A stretch of 9,517 nt of DNA from Thaumasiovibrio sp043421945 (GTDB taxonomy: Bacteria > Pseudomonadota > Gammaproteobacteria > Enterobacterales > Vibrionaceae): positions 1 through 9,517 of the forward strand of contig JBHOGO010000120.1 of assembly GCA_043421945.1 (NCBI GenBank), in the 5' to 3' direction. Below the pieces are notes generated by a model. The model ran no database searches, was not told where the DNA came from, and saw nothing but the letters and a program-made list of their open reading frames with translations. Both the position numbers and the translations under genes were made by a program. The stretch's first letter is position 1; the number at the start of each line of letters is the position of its first letter. Shown piece by piece: positions 1 to 6,199 of the stretch.

Positions 1-12
1 AATGGCTTACAT

Positions 13-57
13 CTCCACCTAATACATCTCGCTTCGGCTCGATTGTTGTAGGTGGAG
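13..57. repeat. Inverted repeat with 9-bp arms
   Basis: CTCCACCTA at 13-21 is the exact reverse complement of TAGGTGGAG at 49-57. The 27-base interior has a central GC-TTCG-GC motif at 31-38, so the transcript or single strand could fold into a long hairpin with a UUCG-type tip. No T-run follows on the plus strand (the next bases are AATTACGCC), so it is not a typical terminator. It may be the end of an upstream mobile element or a structured 3' region. Confidence 0.6.
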
Positions 58-155
58 AATTACGCCAATTTGTTAAATACAGCTATGTAATGAAGAGCCT
101 ATCCGTCTTGTACTCTCACGCCCTGCTGATGAAGACAAAACAGAGACAAGTAACG

Positions 156-187
156 TTTCCTAGTTTCCTAGTTTCCTAGTTTCCTAG
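156..187. repeat. Perfect tandem repeat, 4 x TTTCCTAG
   Basis: Four identical copies of the 8-bp unit TTTCCTAG lie head to tail at 156-163, 164-171, 172-179 and 180-187. Perfect short-unit arrays like this tend to change copy number by slippage. The unit is not a multiple of three, so any ORF across it would change frame with copy number. No gene can be assigned to it with confidence. Confidence 0.9.
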
Positions 188-303
188 CAAAGCCTCCCAC
201 ACAATAGCGGCTTATCTTTCTTTTAGTGTGAATCACAATTTTCAGTCATTGATATCACGACAAGATATTACTGCTATGCTGATTTAGCAATCTCACCGTA
301 AAC

Positions 304-324
304 CCTCGCCCGATGAGGGCGGGG
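304..324 (+). repeat. Left-end hairpin 1 of the tnpB element
   Basis: An 8-bp stem (304-311 with 317-324, one T-G pair) closes a GATGA loop. Its core, CGCCC-GATGA-GGGCG, closely matches the right-end hairpin core CGCCC-GATA-GGGCG at 1600-1613. Matching imperfect-palindrome hairpins near both ends are the TnpA recognition structures of IS200/IS605 elements. Confidence 0.7.
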
Positions 325-334
325 ATATAAGGCG

Positions 335-352
335 AAAGTGCGATAGCACTTT
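335..352 (+). repeat. Left-end hairpin 2 of the tnpB element
   Basis: A perfect 7-bp stem, AAAGTGC at 335-341 and GCACTTT at 346-352, closes a GATA loop. The same tetraloop occurs in the right-end hairpin. It lies between the outer left-end hairpin and the tnpB promoter and may be a second structural part of the end. Confidence 0.6.
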
Positions 353-356
353 AGGA

Positions 357-384
357 TAGACAGGATCTATTTGCGTTGTATAAT
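357..384 (+). promoter_or_regulatory. Sigma70-type promoter of tnpB
   Basis: TAGACA (357-362, five of six consensus bases) is separated by 16 bases from a perfect TATAAT (379-384). Transcription would start near 391, leaving a leader of about 24 bases before the GTG start at 415. This is the best-formed promoter in the window. Confidence 0.65.
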
Positions 385-403
385 ACTGGTTGTTCATACA
401 GTG
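384..403. promoter_or_regulatory. LexA (SOS) box-like operator over the tnpB promoter
   Basis: The palindromic frame ACTG-N10-CAGT spans 385-402, flanked by T and G. On the minus strand it reads ACTGTATGAACAACCAGT. This fits the gammaproteobacterial LexA consensus TACTG-(TA)5-CAGTA in both outer half-sites; the main deviation is CTGG instead of CTGT in one half. It starts on the last base of the -10 and covers the expected transcription start, where a bound repressor would block RNA polymerase. LexA binding is inferred from sequence only. Confidence 0.5.
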
Positions 404-414
404 GGATATTTTCA

Positions 415-1557
415 GTGTTAAGAGCAACCAAAATACGTATTTACCCAACGCAAGATCAAGCTGAGTTTCTAATCGCCCAATTTGGTGCGGTGCGGTTTGC
501 GTATAACAAAGCTCTATATTTGAAGTCCCACATGTACCGCAAGCATGGCGTTACGCTGAACCCTAAAATGGACATCAAGCCACTGCTTGCCGTTGCCAAG
601 AAGTCACGTAAGTACCACTGGCTAAAACAATATGACTCAATCGCTTTGCAGCAATCGGTGATCAACCTTCACCAAGCCTTTGATAACTTCTTTAACCCGA
701 AGCTGAAAGCTAAATATCCACAGTTCAAGCGGAGACACGGCAAGCAATCTAGCTATCACTGCGTGGGTGTAAAGGTACTCGATGGTGCAATCAAGCTCCC
801 AAAAATGAAACCTGTAGAGGCGAACATTCACCGCGAGATCGCAGGTAAGGTTAAGAGCATCACTGTCAGCTTGAGCAAGACGGGCAAGTTTTACGCATCC
901 ATTCTTGTTGATGATGGACTCGAAGCACCTAGCCCACTTCATACTGTGAGTAAGGTGATAGGCATTGATCTAGGTCTGTCTCACTTTGCCATTGAGTCAA
1001 GCGGCAGAAAGACAGCTAACCCACGATTTGTAAAACGTGCTGAGAAAAACCTTAGACGCAAGCAACGTCAGCTATCCCGTAAGACCAAAGGCAGCGGAAA
1101 TAGAGCCAAGGCTCGTTTGCTTGTTGCAAAATGTCATGAAAAAGTAGCGAGCGCTCGCGCTGATTTTCAACACAAACTCTCTCGAACTCTCGTTGACGAA
1201 AGCCAAGCAGTGATAGTTGAGACATTGAAATCAGCCAACATGATGAAAAACCGCAAACTGGCGAAACACATAGCGGATGCCTCATGGCATAGCTTTGTCG
1301 TTAAGTTGGAGTACAAGTTGAATGAGCAAGGGAAGTATCTAGTAAAACTCGATCAGTGGTACGCCAGCTCTAAAACTTGCCATTGTTGCGGTCACAAAAT
1401 GGAAGAAATGCCCTTGTCCGTTCGCAAGTGGGACTGCCCATCTTGTGGCACTACGGATATAGATCGCGACTTAAATGCCGCCCTTAATATCCGCGATAAA
1501 GGCATTCTGGAATTAAAGGCGGTTGGACAATCGTCTCTGCTTATGGAAGCTGCGTAA
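415..1557 (+). CDS. tnpB: TnpB RNA-guided nuclease (IS200/IS605 OrfB family)
   Basis: Transposon-encoded RuvC nuclease of the OMEGA/Cas12-ancestor family. Family members cut DNA next to a target motif, guided by an RNA from the element's right end, which helps keep the element in place. I start it at GTG 415 (380 aa) because GGGA (403-406) lies 8 bases upstream and the protein then opens LRATKIRIYPT, the usual family start. A TTG at 376 would add 13 residues but overlaps the -10 promoter element. The RuvC parts are all present: GIDLGL with the aspartate near residue 185, VETLKSANM with the glutamate near 269, and DIDRDLNAALNI near 348-359. A zinc ribbon, CxxC (322/325) and CxxC (341/344), lies before the last RuvC motif. 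Length is normal and there is no frameshift, so it looks active. Confidence 0.9.
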   Translation: MLRATKIRIYPTQDQAEFLIAQFGAVRFAYNKALYLKSHMYRKHGVTLNPKMDIKPLLAVAKKSRKYHWLKQYDSIALQQSVINLHQAFDNFFNPKLKAKYPQFKRRHGKQSSYHCVGVKVLDGAIKLPKMKPVEANIHREIAGKVKSITVSLSKTGKFYASILVDDGLEAPSPLHTVSKVIGIDLGLSHFAIESSGRKTANPRFVKRAEKNLRRKQRQLSRKTKGSGNRAKARLLVAKCHEKVASARADFQHKLSRTLVDESQAVIVETLKSANMMKNRKLAKHIADASWHSFVVKLEYKLNEQGKYLVKLDQWYASSKTCHCCGHKMEEMPLSVRKWDCPSCGTTDIDRDLNAALNIRDKGILELKAVGQSSLLMEAA

Positions 1558-1596
1558 GTCTCGATACTGTCGAGCAACGGCTAACGAAATAAGAAG

Positions 1597-1616
1597 CATC
1601 GCCCGATAGGGCGGTG
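1597..1616 (+). repeat. Right-end hairpin of the tnpB element
   Basis: An 8-bp stem (CATCGCCC at 1597-1604 with GGGCGGTG at 1609-1616, one T-G pair) closes a GATA loop. It mirrors the left-end hairpin at 304-324. It lies just inside the proposed right end and would also be part of the omega RNA scaffold. Confidence 0.7.
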
Positions 1617-1632
1617 AGTAGTCACCGTTTTT
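1612..1632 (+). terminator. Possible terminator formed at the right-end junction
   Basis: CGGTGA (1612-1617), a GTAG loop and TCACCG (1622-1627) form a 6-bp stem followed directly by five Ts (1628-1632). The stem shares bases with the right-end hairpin, so only one of the two can form. It would limit read-through from tnpB into dacA and could shorten the omega RNA guide. The stem is short, so its strength is uncertain. Confidence 0.4.
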
Positions 1633-1634
1633 GT

Positions 1635-1640
1635 TATAGT
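1635..1640 (+). promoter_or_regulatory. Possible -10 element for dacA
   Basis: TATAGT (five of six consensus bases) lies 41 bases before the dacA start, just downstream of the element's right end. No good -35 is found 16-18 bases upstream, either with the element present or in the reconstructed empty site. It is a plausible but unproven dacA promoter and overlaps the predicted TnpB guide sequence. Confidence 0.35.
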
Positions 1641-1681
1641 ACTTGGGTTTCAAATAGCGCCCATAACAATAAGACTTATTT

Positions 1682-2863
1682 ATGTATAAACTTGCTTTGC
1701 GTACACTGCCAACACTTTGTTTGGCTTCTGCTGCCACGATGGCTTCTTTTTCTATTACTGCTGCACCAGCAATGACGCCTGATGCCCCGACCATTGGCGC
1801 GAAAGGCTACGTCCTCATGGACTACAACTCGGGACAAGTATTAGCGGAACATAACGCAGACACGACACTTCACCCAGCCAGCCTGACCAAATTGATGACA
1901 AGCTACGTCATCGGACAAGAAGTCGTTCGTGGCAATATTTCACTGGATGATGATGTCGTCGTGAGTGAAAATGCATGGGCTAAGAACTTTCCCGGCTCAT
2001 CAAAAATGTTTATTGAAGTGGGCACGACGGTAAAGGTAGCAGATCTTAACCGTGGCATTATTATTCAATCGGGTAACGATGCGTGTATTGCGATGGCAGA
2101 GCATATCGCAGGTTCCAGCGATGCCTTTGTTGAGCTAATGAATGGATGGGCGACCACGCTCAATATGACACAATCTTCTTTCTCAAACCCTCATGGGCTT
2201 GACGATGATGACCTCTATACAACCCCTTACGACATTGCATTGTTGGCTCAAGCGATTATTCGTGACGTACCTGACGAGTTCGCGATCTACAAAGAGAAGT
2301 CATTTACTTACAACGGTATTACTCAATATAACCGTAATGGCTTACTGTGGGATGATAGCCTCAATGTTGACGGTATGAAGACCGGCCATACAAACAAAGC
2401 AGGCTATAGCTTAGTGAGTACTGCAACACAAAATGATATGCGCTTAATTGCTGTCTTAATGGGTGCCGAGAGTGCAGATGCACGTAAGGCCGAGAGCAAA
2501 AAGCTCTTAAGCTATGGCTTCCGCTTCTTCGATACCATCCAACCTAACCAAACAGGCGATGTGTTTGCGACTGAACGTGTATGGATGGGCACAACAGACT
2601 CTGTGGAGCTGGGCCTCGATGAAGATATTCACCTAACCCTGCCTCGCAGCCAAATTGACGTAATTGAAGCGAGCTTTAGCCTTGATGACACCCTAAAAGC
2701 ACCGATCAAAAAAGGCGATGTACTGGGTACACTCTACTACCAAGCAAACGGTGAAGACATTGCTGAATACCCATTGGTTGCGATGCAAGATGTCCTTGAA
2801 GGGGGCTGGTTTAGCCAACTGATTGATCGCTTCAAACTGATCATCGCAGGTTGGTTTGCTTAA
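1682..2863 (+). CDS. dacA: D-alanyl-D-alanine carboxypeptidase (PBP5/6 type)
   Basis: Removes the terminal D-alanine from peptidoglycan pentapeptides in the periplasm and so limits cross-linking and shapes the wall. The 393-residue protein has an N-terminal signal peptide (cleavage likely around residues 28-30, near AAPA). It also has all three serine-enzyme motifs: S67-L-T-K70, S130-G-N132 and K233-T-G235. A C-terminal beta-rich domain follows, ending in an amphipathic helix with several tryptophans and phenylalanines (about 371-393), the usual inner-membrane anchor of PBP5. Length and motif order are normal. The ribosome binding site is weak (AAG near 1672). The tnpB element lies immediately upstream and probably separates dacA from its usual upstream neighbour. 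ybeD and lipBA follow, as in other gammaproteobacteria. Confidence 0.97.
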   Translation: MYKLALRTLPTLCLASAATMASFSITAAPAMTPDAPTIGAKGYVLMDYNSGQVLAEHNADTTLHPASLTKLMTSYVIGQEVVRGNISLDDDVVVSENAWAKNFPGSSKMFIEVGTTVKVADLNRGIIIQSGNDACIAMAEHIAGSSDAFVELMNGWATTLNMTQSSFSNPHGLDDDDLYTTPYDIALLAQAIIRDVPDEFAIYKEKSFTYNGITQYNRNGLLWDDSLNVDGMKTGHTNKAGYSLVSTATQNDMRLIAVLMGAESADARKAESKKLLSYGFRFFDTIQPNQTGDVFATERVWMGTTDSVELGLDEDIHLTLPRSQIDVIEASFSLDDTLKAPIKKGDVLGTLYYQANGEDIAEYPLVAMQDVLEGGWFSQLIDRFKLIIAGWFA

Positions 2864-2890
2864 CGACAATTAAGATTACGACCGGATACG

Positions 2891-2933
2891 TCAAGTCGCA
2901 GGATAGCGCTAAATTTGGGCTCCAGCGACTTGA
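2891..2933 (+). repeat. Inverted repeat between dacA and ybeD
   Basis: TCAAGTCGC (2891-2899) and GCGACTTGA (2925-2933) form a perfect 9-bp stem around a 25-base loop. No T-run follows. It lies in the 144-bp gap between dacA and the chosen ybeD start, and could be a processing or attenuation structure in a dacA-ybeD transcript. Confidence 0.5.
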
Positions 2934-3007
2934 ACCACGTATCGCTTGAGTTCTCGATGGTGAGGGATTACTATGCCTCGCTTAATAACACAATGCTGGA
3001 GTTCGTT

Positions 3008-3280
3008 ATGCAACAACCACAAGCCACGTTGCGAGATCTATTAGAGTTTCCGTGCTCGTTTACCTACAAAGCGGTGGGCGCAGCGAAGCCGGAACTCCCT
3101 GATTTAGTACTAGAAGTTATCCAACGCCATGCTCCTGGTGATTACACGCCACGCGTGAAACCAAGTGCGAAAGGAAACTTTCACTCTGTGTCTGTCACGA
3201 TTACGGCTACGTCTATCGAACAGGTAGAAACTCTCTACAAAGAGTTAGCAGATATCGATATTGTAAAAATGGTGCTTTAA
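3008..3280 (+). CDS. ybeD: YbeD, DUF493 family (ACT-like fold)
   Basis: Small conserved cytoplasmic protein of unknown exact role, with an ACT-like fold, usually encoded between dacA and lipB. I start it at ATG 3008 (90 aa) because TGGAG at 2997-3001 lies 6 bases upstream and the length then fits the E. coli protein (87 aa). An in-frame ATG at 2993 would add only five residues and lacks such a site. Conserved blocks are DLLEFPCSFTYKAVG near the N terminus, IQRHAPGDYTPRVKPSAKGN in the middle, and IEQVETLYKELADIDIVKMVL at the C terminus, matching the family end to end. Linkage to lipBA suggests a regulatory or metabolic link, but this is not proven by sequence. Confidence 0.93.
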   Translation: MQQPQATLRDLLEFPCSFTYKAVGAAKPELPDLVLEVIQRHAPGDYTPRVKPSAKGNFHSVSVTITATSIEQVETLYKELADIDIVKMVL

Positions 3281-3300
3281 TTCACAGTATCAATGGCAGC

Positions 3301-3324
3301 AGACGACCACCCATGTGGTCGTCT
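3301..3324 (+). terminator. Hairpin terminator after ybeD
   Basis: A perfect 10-bp stem, AGACGACCAC (3301-3310) and GTGGTCGTCT (3315-3324), closes a CCAT loop 20 bases after the ybeD stop. The following tract (CTCATTCTATCTTTCT) is pyrimidine-rich but has no clean T-run, so termination may be partial. It separates dacA-ybeD from lipBA. Confidence 0.65.
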
Positions 3325-3354
3325 CTCATTCTATCTTTCTCGCCTTCCATTCTT

Positions 3355-3360
3355 TATAAT
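3355..3360 (+). promoter_or_regulatory. Possible -10 element for lipBA
   Basis: A perfect TATAAT lies 70 bases before lipB and just after the ybeD terminator, where a lipBA promoter would be expected. The best-spaced -35 candidate (TATCTT, 3332-3337) is poor, so an activator or another promoter may be involved. Confidence 0.4.
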
Positions 3361-3430
3361 CACCCATTCACGTTATCTTAATCCCTAAGTAACGCTAGTT
3401 AACTTAATCCAGTGAATATGGGTAATCACC

Positions 3431-4078
3431 GTGCAAAACCAACTTATTATTCGTAATCTGGGTAGATGTGACTACCAGACCACCTACCAAGCAATGCATG
3501 ACTTCACCGATCAACGTGACGCCAATGCTAATGACGAAGTGTGGTTAGTCGAACACAACCCAGTGTTTACCCAAGGACAAGCCGGCAAAGAAGAACACCT
3601 TTTGAACCCTGGGGACATCCCTATTGTTCAAAGTGATCGAGGTGGACAAGTCACTTATCACGGACCAGGCCAATTGGTCGCTTATGTGATGATTGATTTA
3701 CGCCGCCGAAAGCTTGGGGTACGTGAGCTAGTCACTCACATCGAGAATACCGTGATTGAAACGTTAAACACGCTTGGAATTGAAGCCAAAGCAAGACCGG
3801 ATGCACCTGGCGTTTACATCCAGGATCAAAAGATTTGCTCCCTCGGACTTCGTATTCGTAAAGGGTGTTCGTTTCATGGTCTGGCGCTCAATGTTAATAT
3901 GGACTTAACCCCCTTCCTAAGAATTAACCCATGCGGTTATGCGGGAATGGAGATGACACAGGTGGCTCAGCTCAACGAGTCCAGTCAATTGTCAGACATT
4001 CAGCCTATTTTAATACAACACTTTGCAGCACTGCTAGGTTATGAGCAGGTAGAGTGGACAATGGAAAGCAAGCAATAA
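3431..4078 (+). CDS. lipB: Octanoyl-ACP:protein octanoyltransferase
   Basis: Transfers the octanoyl group from acyl carrier protein to lysines on lipoyl domains of 2-oxoacid dehydrogenases and the glycine cleavage H protein, the first step of lipoate synthesis in the cytoplasm. The 215-residue protein has the signature RGGQVTYHGPGQLV (70-83). The catalytic pair is K134 (in KICSLGLRIRKG) and C168 (in RINPCGYAGMEM), with the same 34-residue spacing as K135/C169 of E. coli. The start is GTG 3431 with only a weak GGG ribosome site. An out-of-frame ATG at 3418 opens a 12-codon ORF that overlaps the lipB start and could affect initiation. The stop codon overlaps the lipA start by one base (TAATG), so the two genes are translationally coupled. 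Confidence 0.97.
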   Translation: MQNQLIIRNLGRCDYQTTYQAMHDFTDQRDANANDEVWLVEHNPVFTQGQAGKEEHLLNPGDIPIVQSDRGGQVTYHGPGQLVAYVMIDLRRRKLGVRELVTHIENTVIETLNTLGIEAKARPDAPGVYIQDQKICSLGLRIRKGCSFHGLALNVNMDLTPFLRINPCGYAGMEMTQVAQLNESSQLSDIQPILIQHFAALLGYEQVEWTMESKQ

Positions 4079-5043
4079 TGAGTAAGCCAATTCAGATGGA
4101 AACAGGCGTCAAATACCGTGATGCCGACAAAATGGCCTTAATTCCGGTTAAGCATGTCAGCGAAGAGCCAAAAGAAGTCCTTCGAAAGCCAGAATGGATG
4201 AAAATAAAGCTACCTTCAGATAGCCAACGTATCCAAGATATTAAATCAGCAATGCGTAAGAACAAACTTCACTCAGTCTGTGAAGAAGCATCTTGCCCTA
4301 ACCTTGCTGAGTGCTTTAACCATGGCACAGCAACCTTTATGATCTTAGGTGCTATCTGTACACGTCGTTGTCCTTTCTGTGACGTTGCCCATGGTCGCCC
4401 AATGCCGCCGAGCGCTGAAGAGCCACAAAAGCTGGCGCAAACTATTGCCGACATGAAGCTTCGCTATGTTGTGATCACCTCTGTTGACCGTGATGATCTC
4501 CGTGACGGTGGTGCTCAGCACTTTGCTGATTGTACCCGTGAAATTAGAGCTAAGAGCCCAGAGATTCGTATCGAAACCCTTGTTCCTGATTTCCGTGGTC
4601 GTATGGATAAAGCGTTGGAATTACTCAACGATAATCCACCCGATGTCTTCAACCACAACTTAGAAACAGCGCCGCGCCTTTATCGCCGTGTACGCCCTGG
4701 TGCTAACTACAAGTGGTCACTTGAGCTGTTGAAAAAGTTTGGTGAAATGCACCCTGATATCCCAACAAAGTCAGGTGTCATGATGGGCTTAGGCGAAACA
4801 AAAGAAGAAATTGTTGAGGTACTAAAAGATCTTCGAGCACATGGGGTCACTATGTTGACTCTTGGTCAGTATCTAGCACCTAGCCGCCACCATTTACCAG
4901 TAGAGCGCTACGTACCACCCGCTGAATTTGACGAACTAAAAGAGATTGCCTTAGAACTTGGCTTTACTCATGCAGCATGTGGTCCATTTGTACGTTCTTC
5001 ATATCATGCCGATCTTCAAGCGAAAGGCGAAGAAGTGAAGTAA
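4078..5043 (+). CDS. lipA: Lipoyl synthase (radical SAM)
   Basis: Inserts two sulfur atoms into protein-bound octanoyl chains to form the lipoyl cofactor, using S-adenosylmethionine and two [4Fe-4S] clusters. I start it at ATG 4078, which overlaps the lipB stop. This gives 321 residues, the E. coli length, and the typical start MSKPIQMETG; an in-frame ATG at 4054 would lie inside lipB. The auxiliary-cluster cysteines are C68, C73 and C79 (CEEASCPNLAEC). The radical SAM cysteines are C94, C98 and C101 (CTRRCPFC). The C-terminal RSSY motif at 306-309 supplies the serine ligand of the auxiliary cluster. All key residues are present. The gene ends in TAATAG, followed by a strong terminator shared with bamC. 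Confidence 0.98.
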   Translation: MSKPIQMETGVKYRDADKMALIPVKHVSEEPKEVLRKPEWMKIKLPSDSQRIQDIKSAMRKNKLHSVCEEASCPNLAECFNHGTATFMILGAICTRRCPFCDVAHGRPMPPSAEEPQKLAQTIADMKLRYVVITSVDRDDLRDGGAQHFADCTREIRAKSPEIRIETLVPDFRGRMDKALELLNDNPPDVFNHNLETAPRLYRRVRPGANYKWSLELLKKFGEMHPDIPTKSGVMMGLGETKEEIVEVLKDLRAHGVTMLTLGQYLAPSRHHLPVERYVPPAEFDELKEIALELGFTHAACGPFVRSSYHADLQAKGEEVK

Positions 5044-5052
5044 TAGAGACAC

Positions 5053-5080
5053 AAAAAAGCCAGCTTGCGCTGGCTTTTTT
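5053..5080. terminator. Bidirectional terminator between lipA and bamC
   Basis: Six As (5053-5058), GCCAGC (5059-5064), a TTGC loop, GCTGGC (5069-5074) and six Ts (5075-5080). The symmetric A/T runs make it a rho-independent terminator on both strands. It lies 10 bases after the lipA stop and about 60 bases after the end of bamC, which is read the other way. Confidence 0.93.
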
Positions 5081-5141
5081 GTTACTGCGGTATCAGTTTG
5101 ATTGGCGAGAACAATCTCGTCATGACTTGCAGTGTAGAACC

Positions 5142-6185
5142 CTACTCAGCTTCACTGTCGCTAAGATCAACCAGCGCGCTGAATGCTAACGCTAGGGTCT
5201 CTAAGTCCTTCTCTTCAATAGGTTTACCGGTTGAGTCAGTCACATTAATAGAGGTTCGGTTACCTAAGTCACCTAACTGAATTTTGTAAGCTCGGTTATC
5301 AAGGCGGATTGGCTTTACACCAAGCTCTTGCCAAAACTCATCATCTTCAGCTTTGAATCTCACATCGATCTCACCTTGAGAGCGGTTTCGGCCTTCCAAA
5401 TCAAAGCCCGACTTACCTAACAACGATGGTACTCGCTCCCAGAAGATATCATAAGATGCACGCGCAATAATAACTGGCAGCCCGCTACGGTCTTGCCCCA
5501 TGCTGATCGGAATTCGCTTAATCTGCTGCTGTGCAACACGCTGTGCCTCTTCACGCAGCTCTTGATCATAACGCGATGTAATGAGGTTCGTCATAATCGC
5601 GGTGTAGCGATGAGAGGATACTTTATCTGACATTGCAGCATCATAGCCCTCTTTTCGCCAATCGATTTGCTCAACTCTAAAACCGTAACGACGCCCTTCG
5701 GTCACCATACGAACAGCATAGCGAGAGCTAATACCGGCTTCGCTATCTCCCTCTTGTGTCCACTCAATCCAGTCCGTTTCGACTAGACCAGGTTCGCGAC
5801 GCTCCACCTCTACCCCAGCACGGTCAATCGAACGCTGGAACACATCCCAAAGATTATTGAGGCTCTGTTCAGATAATAACCATACAGTCACCGTACCATC
5901 GGCATCAATTTGGGTACGCGCTCCAGGAATCAGTTCTAAAACCTGAACCGGAGAGCGGATGTCTACTTCGGCACCTAAACCACCTTGGTACTCACCTACC
6001 GGAATAGCATAGTCAGAAGCGGCAGGCATTCTTTCGCCTTCTGGCAATTGAAACGCTTCCAATGTCGTGGCCTCAAGATAATTAAAATCTTGCTTCGCCT
6101 GACGGCGAGACTCGGGGTCACTTGAACAGGCAGCTAAAAGCAAAATTAGTGAGCTACTTAGCGTTAGCCTAGAGGTGAACTTCAT
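5142..6185 (-). CDS. bamC: Outer membrane assembly lipoprotein BamC
   Basis: Lipoprotein subunit of the BAM complex, which folds beta-barrel proteins into the outer membrane. The 347 residues are close to E. coli BamC (344). The signal peptide ends in a clear lipobox, LLAAC, with the lipidated cysteine at 20, followed by Ser-Ser, which favours outer-membrane sorting. An extended N-terminal region (about 21-95, including SDYAIPVGEY and PGARTQ) corresponds to the BamD-binding segment. Two helix-grip domains follow, with the family motifs ETDWIEW, GLPVIIARA, RSQGEIDV, FWQELGV and YKIQLGDLGNRTSI. AGGAG lies 5 bases before ATG. It follows dapA by only 14 bases, the same dapA-bamC (nlpB) order as E. 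coli, so they are very likely co-transcribed. Confidence 0.95.
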   Translation of the reverse strand: MKFTSRLTLSSSLILLLAACSSDPESRRQAKQDFNYLEATTLEAFQLPEGERMPAASDYAIPVGEYQGGLGAEVDIRSPVQVLELIPGARTQIDADGTVTVWLLSEQSLNNLWDVFQRSIDRAGVEVERREPGLVETDWIEWTQEGDSEAGISSRYAVRMVTEGRRYGFRVEQIDWRKEGYDAAMSDKVSSHRYTAIMTNLITSRYDQELREEAQRVAQQQIKRIPISMGQDRSGLPVIIARASYDIFWERVPSLLGKSGFDLEGRNRSQGEIDVRFKAEDDEFWQELGVKPIRLDNRAYKIQLGDLGNRTSINVTDSTGKPIEEKDLETLALAFSALVDLSDSEAE

Positions 6186-6199
6186 TACTACTCCTGAAA

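Larger units (their letters stand above)
1..296. other. Upstream non-coding or undetermined segment
   Basis: I see no convincing gene here. One forward frame is open from base 3 to a TAG at 177-179 (58 codons, no start before the window edge). It could be the tail of an upstream ORF, but I do not recognise the peptide (it includes the stretch RFGSIVVGGELRQF), and its stop lies inside a tandem repeat. In related vibrios rlpA usually precedes dacA; I do not recognise an rlpA end here. Bases about 188-296 probably belonged to the dacA upstream region before the tnpB element inserted. A possible extended -10 (TG-C-TATGCT, 273-280) has no well-spaced -35. Confidence 0.35.
297..1625 (+). mobile_element. 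IS200/IS605-type element carrying only tnpB
   Basis: A compact element of about 1.33 kb holding a single tnpB gene with left-end hairpins (304-324, 335-352) and a right-end hairpin (1597-1616). No Y1 transposase (tnpA) is present, so the copy would need TnpA from elsewhere to move. The ends are inferred. TCACCGT occurs at both the left (293-299) and right (1622-1628) boundary. IS200/IS605 elements insert 3' of a short target motif without duplicating it, so I place the element after TCAC at 293-296 and end it at TCAC at 1622-1625. The reconstructed empty site would read ...AATCTCAC followed by CGTTTTTGTTATAG... . The ends could shift by a few bases within the shared block. Confidence 0.75.
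1480..1645 (+). ncRNA. Predicted omega RNA (reRNA) with guide
   Basis: By family analogy, TnpB guide RNAs are transcribed from the tnpB 3' end through the right end into the flank, so the scaffold would overlap tnpB's last codons. Visible structures are a CTCGA-TACTG-TCGAG hairpin at 1560-1574 and the right-end stem at 1597-1616. The guide would be the roughly 16-20 bases after the right end, starting CGTTTTTGTTATAG from 1626. The 5' end is a guess and no promoter was identified. The guide lies in the dacA upstream region and matches the reconstructed empty site. Confidence 0.4.

Noticed and set aside
1..190. tRNA or small RNA gene
   Set aside because: The hairpin at 13-57 has no cloverleaf context, and no T-loop or CCA-type motif is present.
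222..236. CRP-like site AGTGTGAATCACAAT
   Set aside because: It contains TGTGA and TCACA, but they overlap instead of being separated by the six bases CRP needs.
415..1557. TnpB as a nuclease-dead repressor (TldR-like)
   Set aside because: The guide lies in a promoter region, which suggests this idea, but all three RuvC acidic motifs and the zinc ribbon are present, so active nuclease is the simpler reading.
1513..1794. Minus-strand ORF of 93 codons across the tnpB-dacA junction
   Set aside because: It is antisense to the tnpB 3' end, the right-end hairpin and the dacA signal peptide, with no family resemblance.
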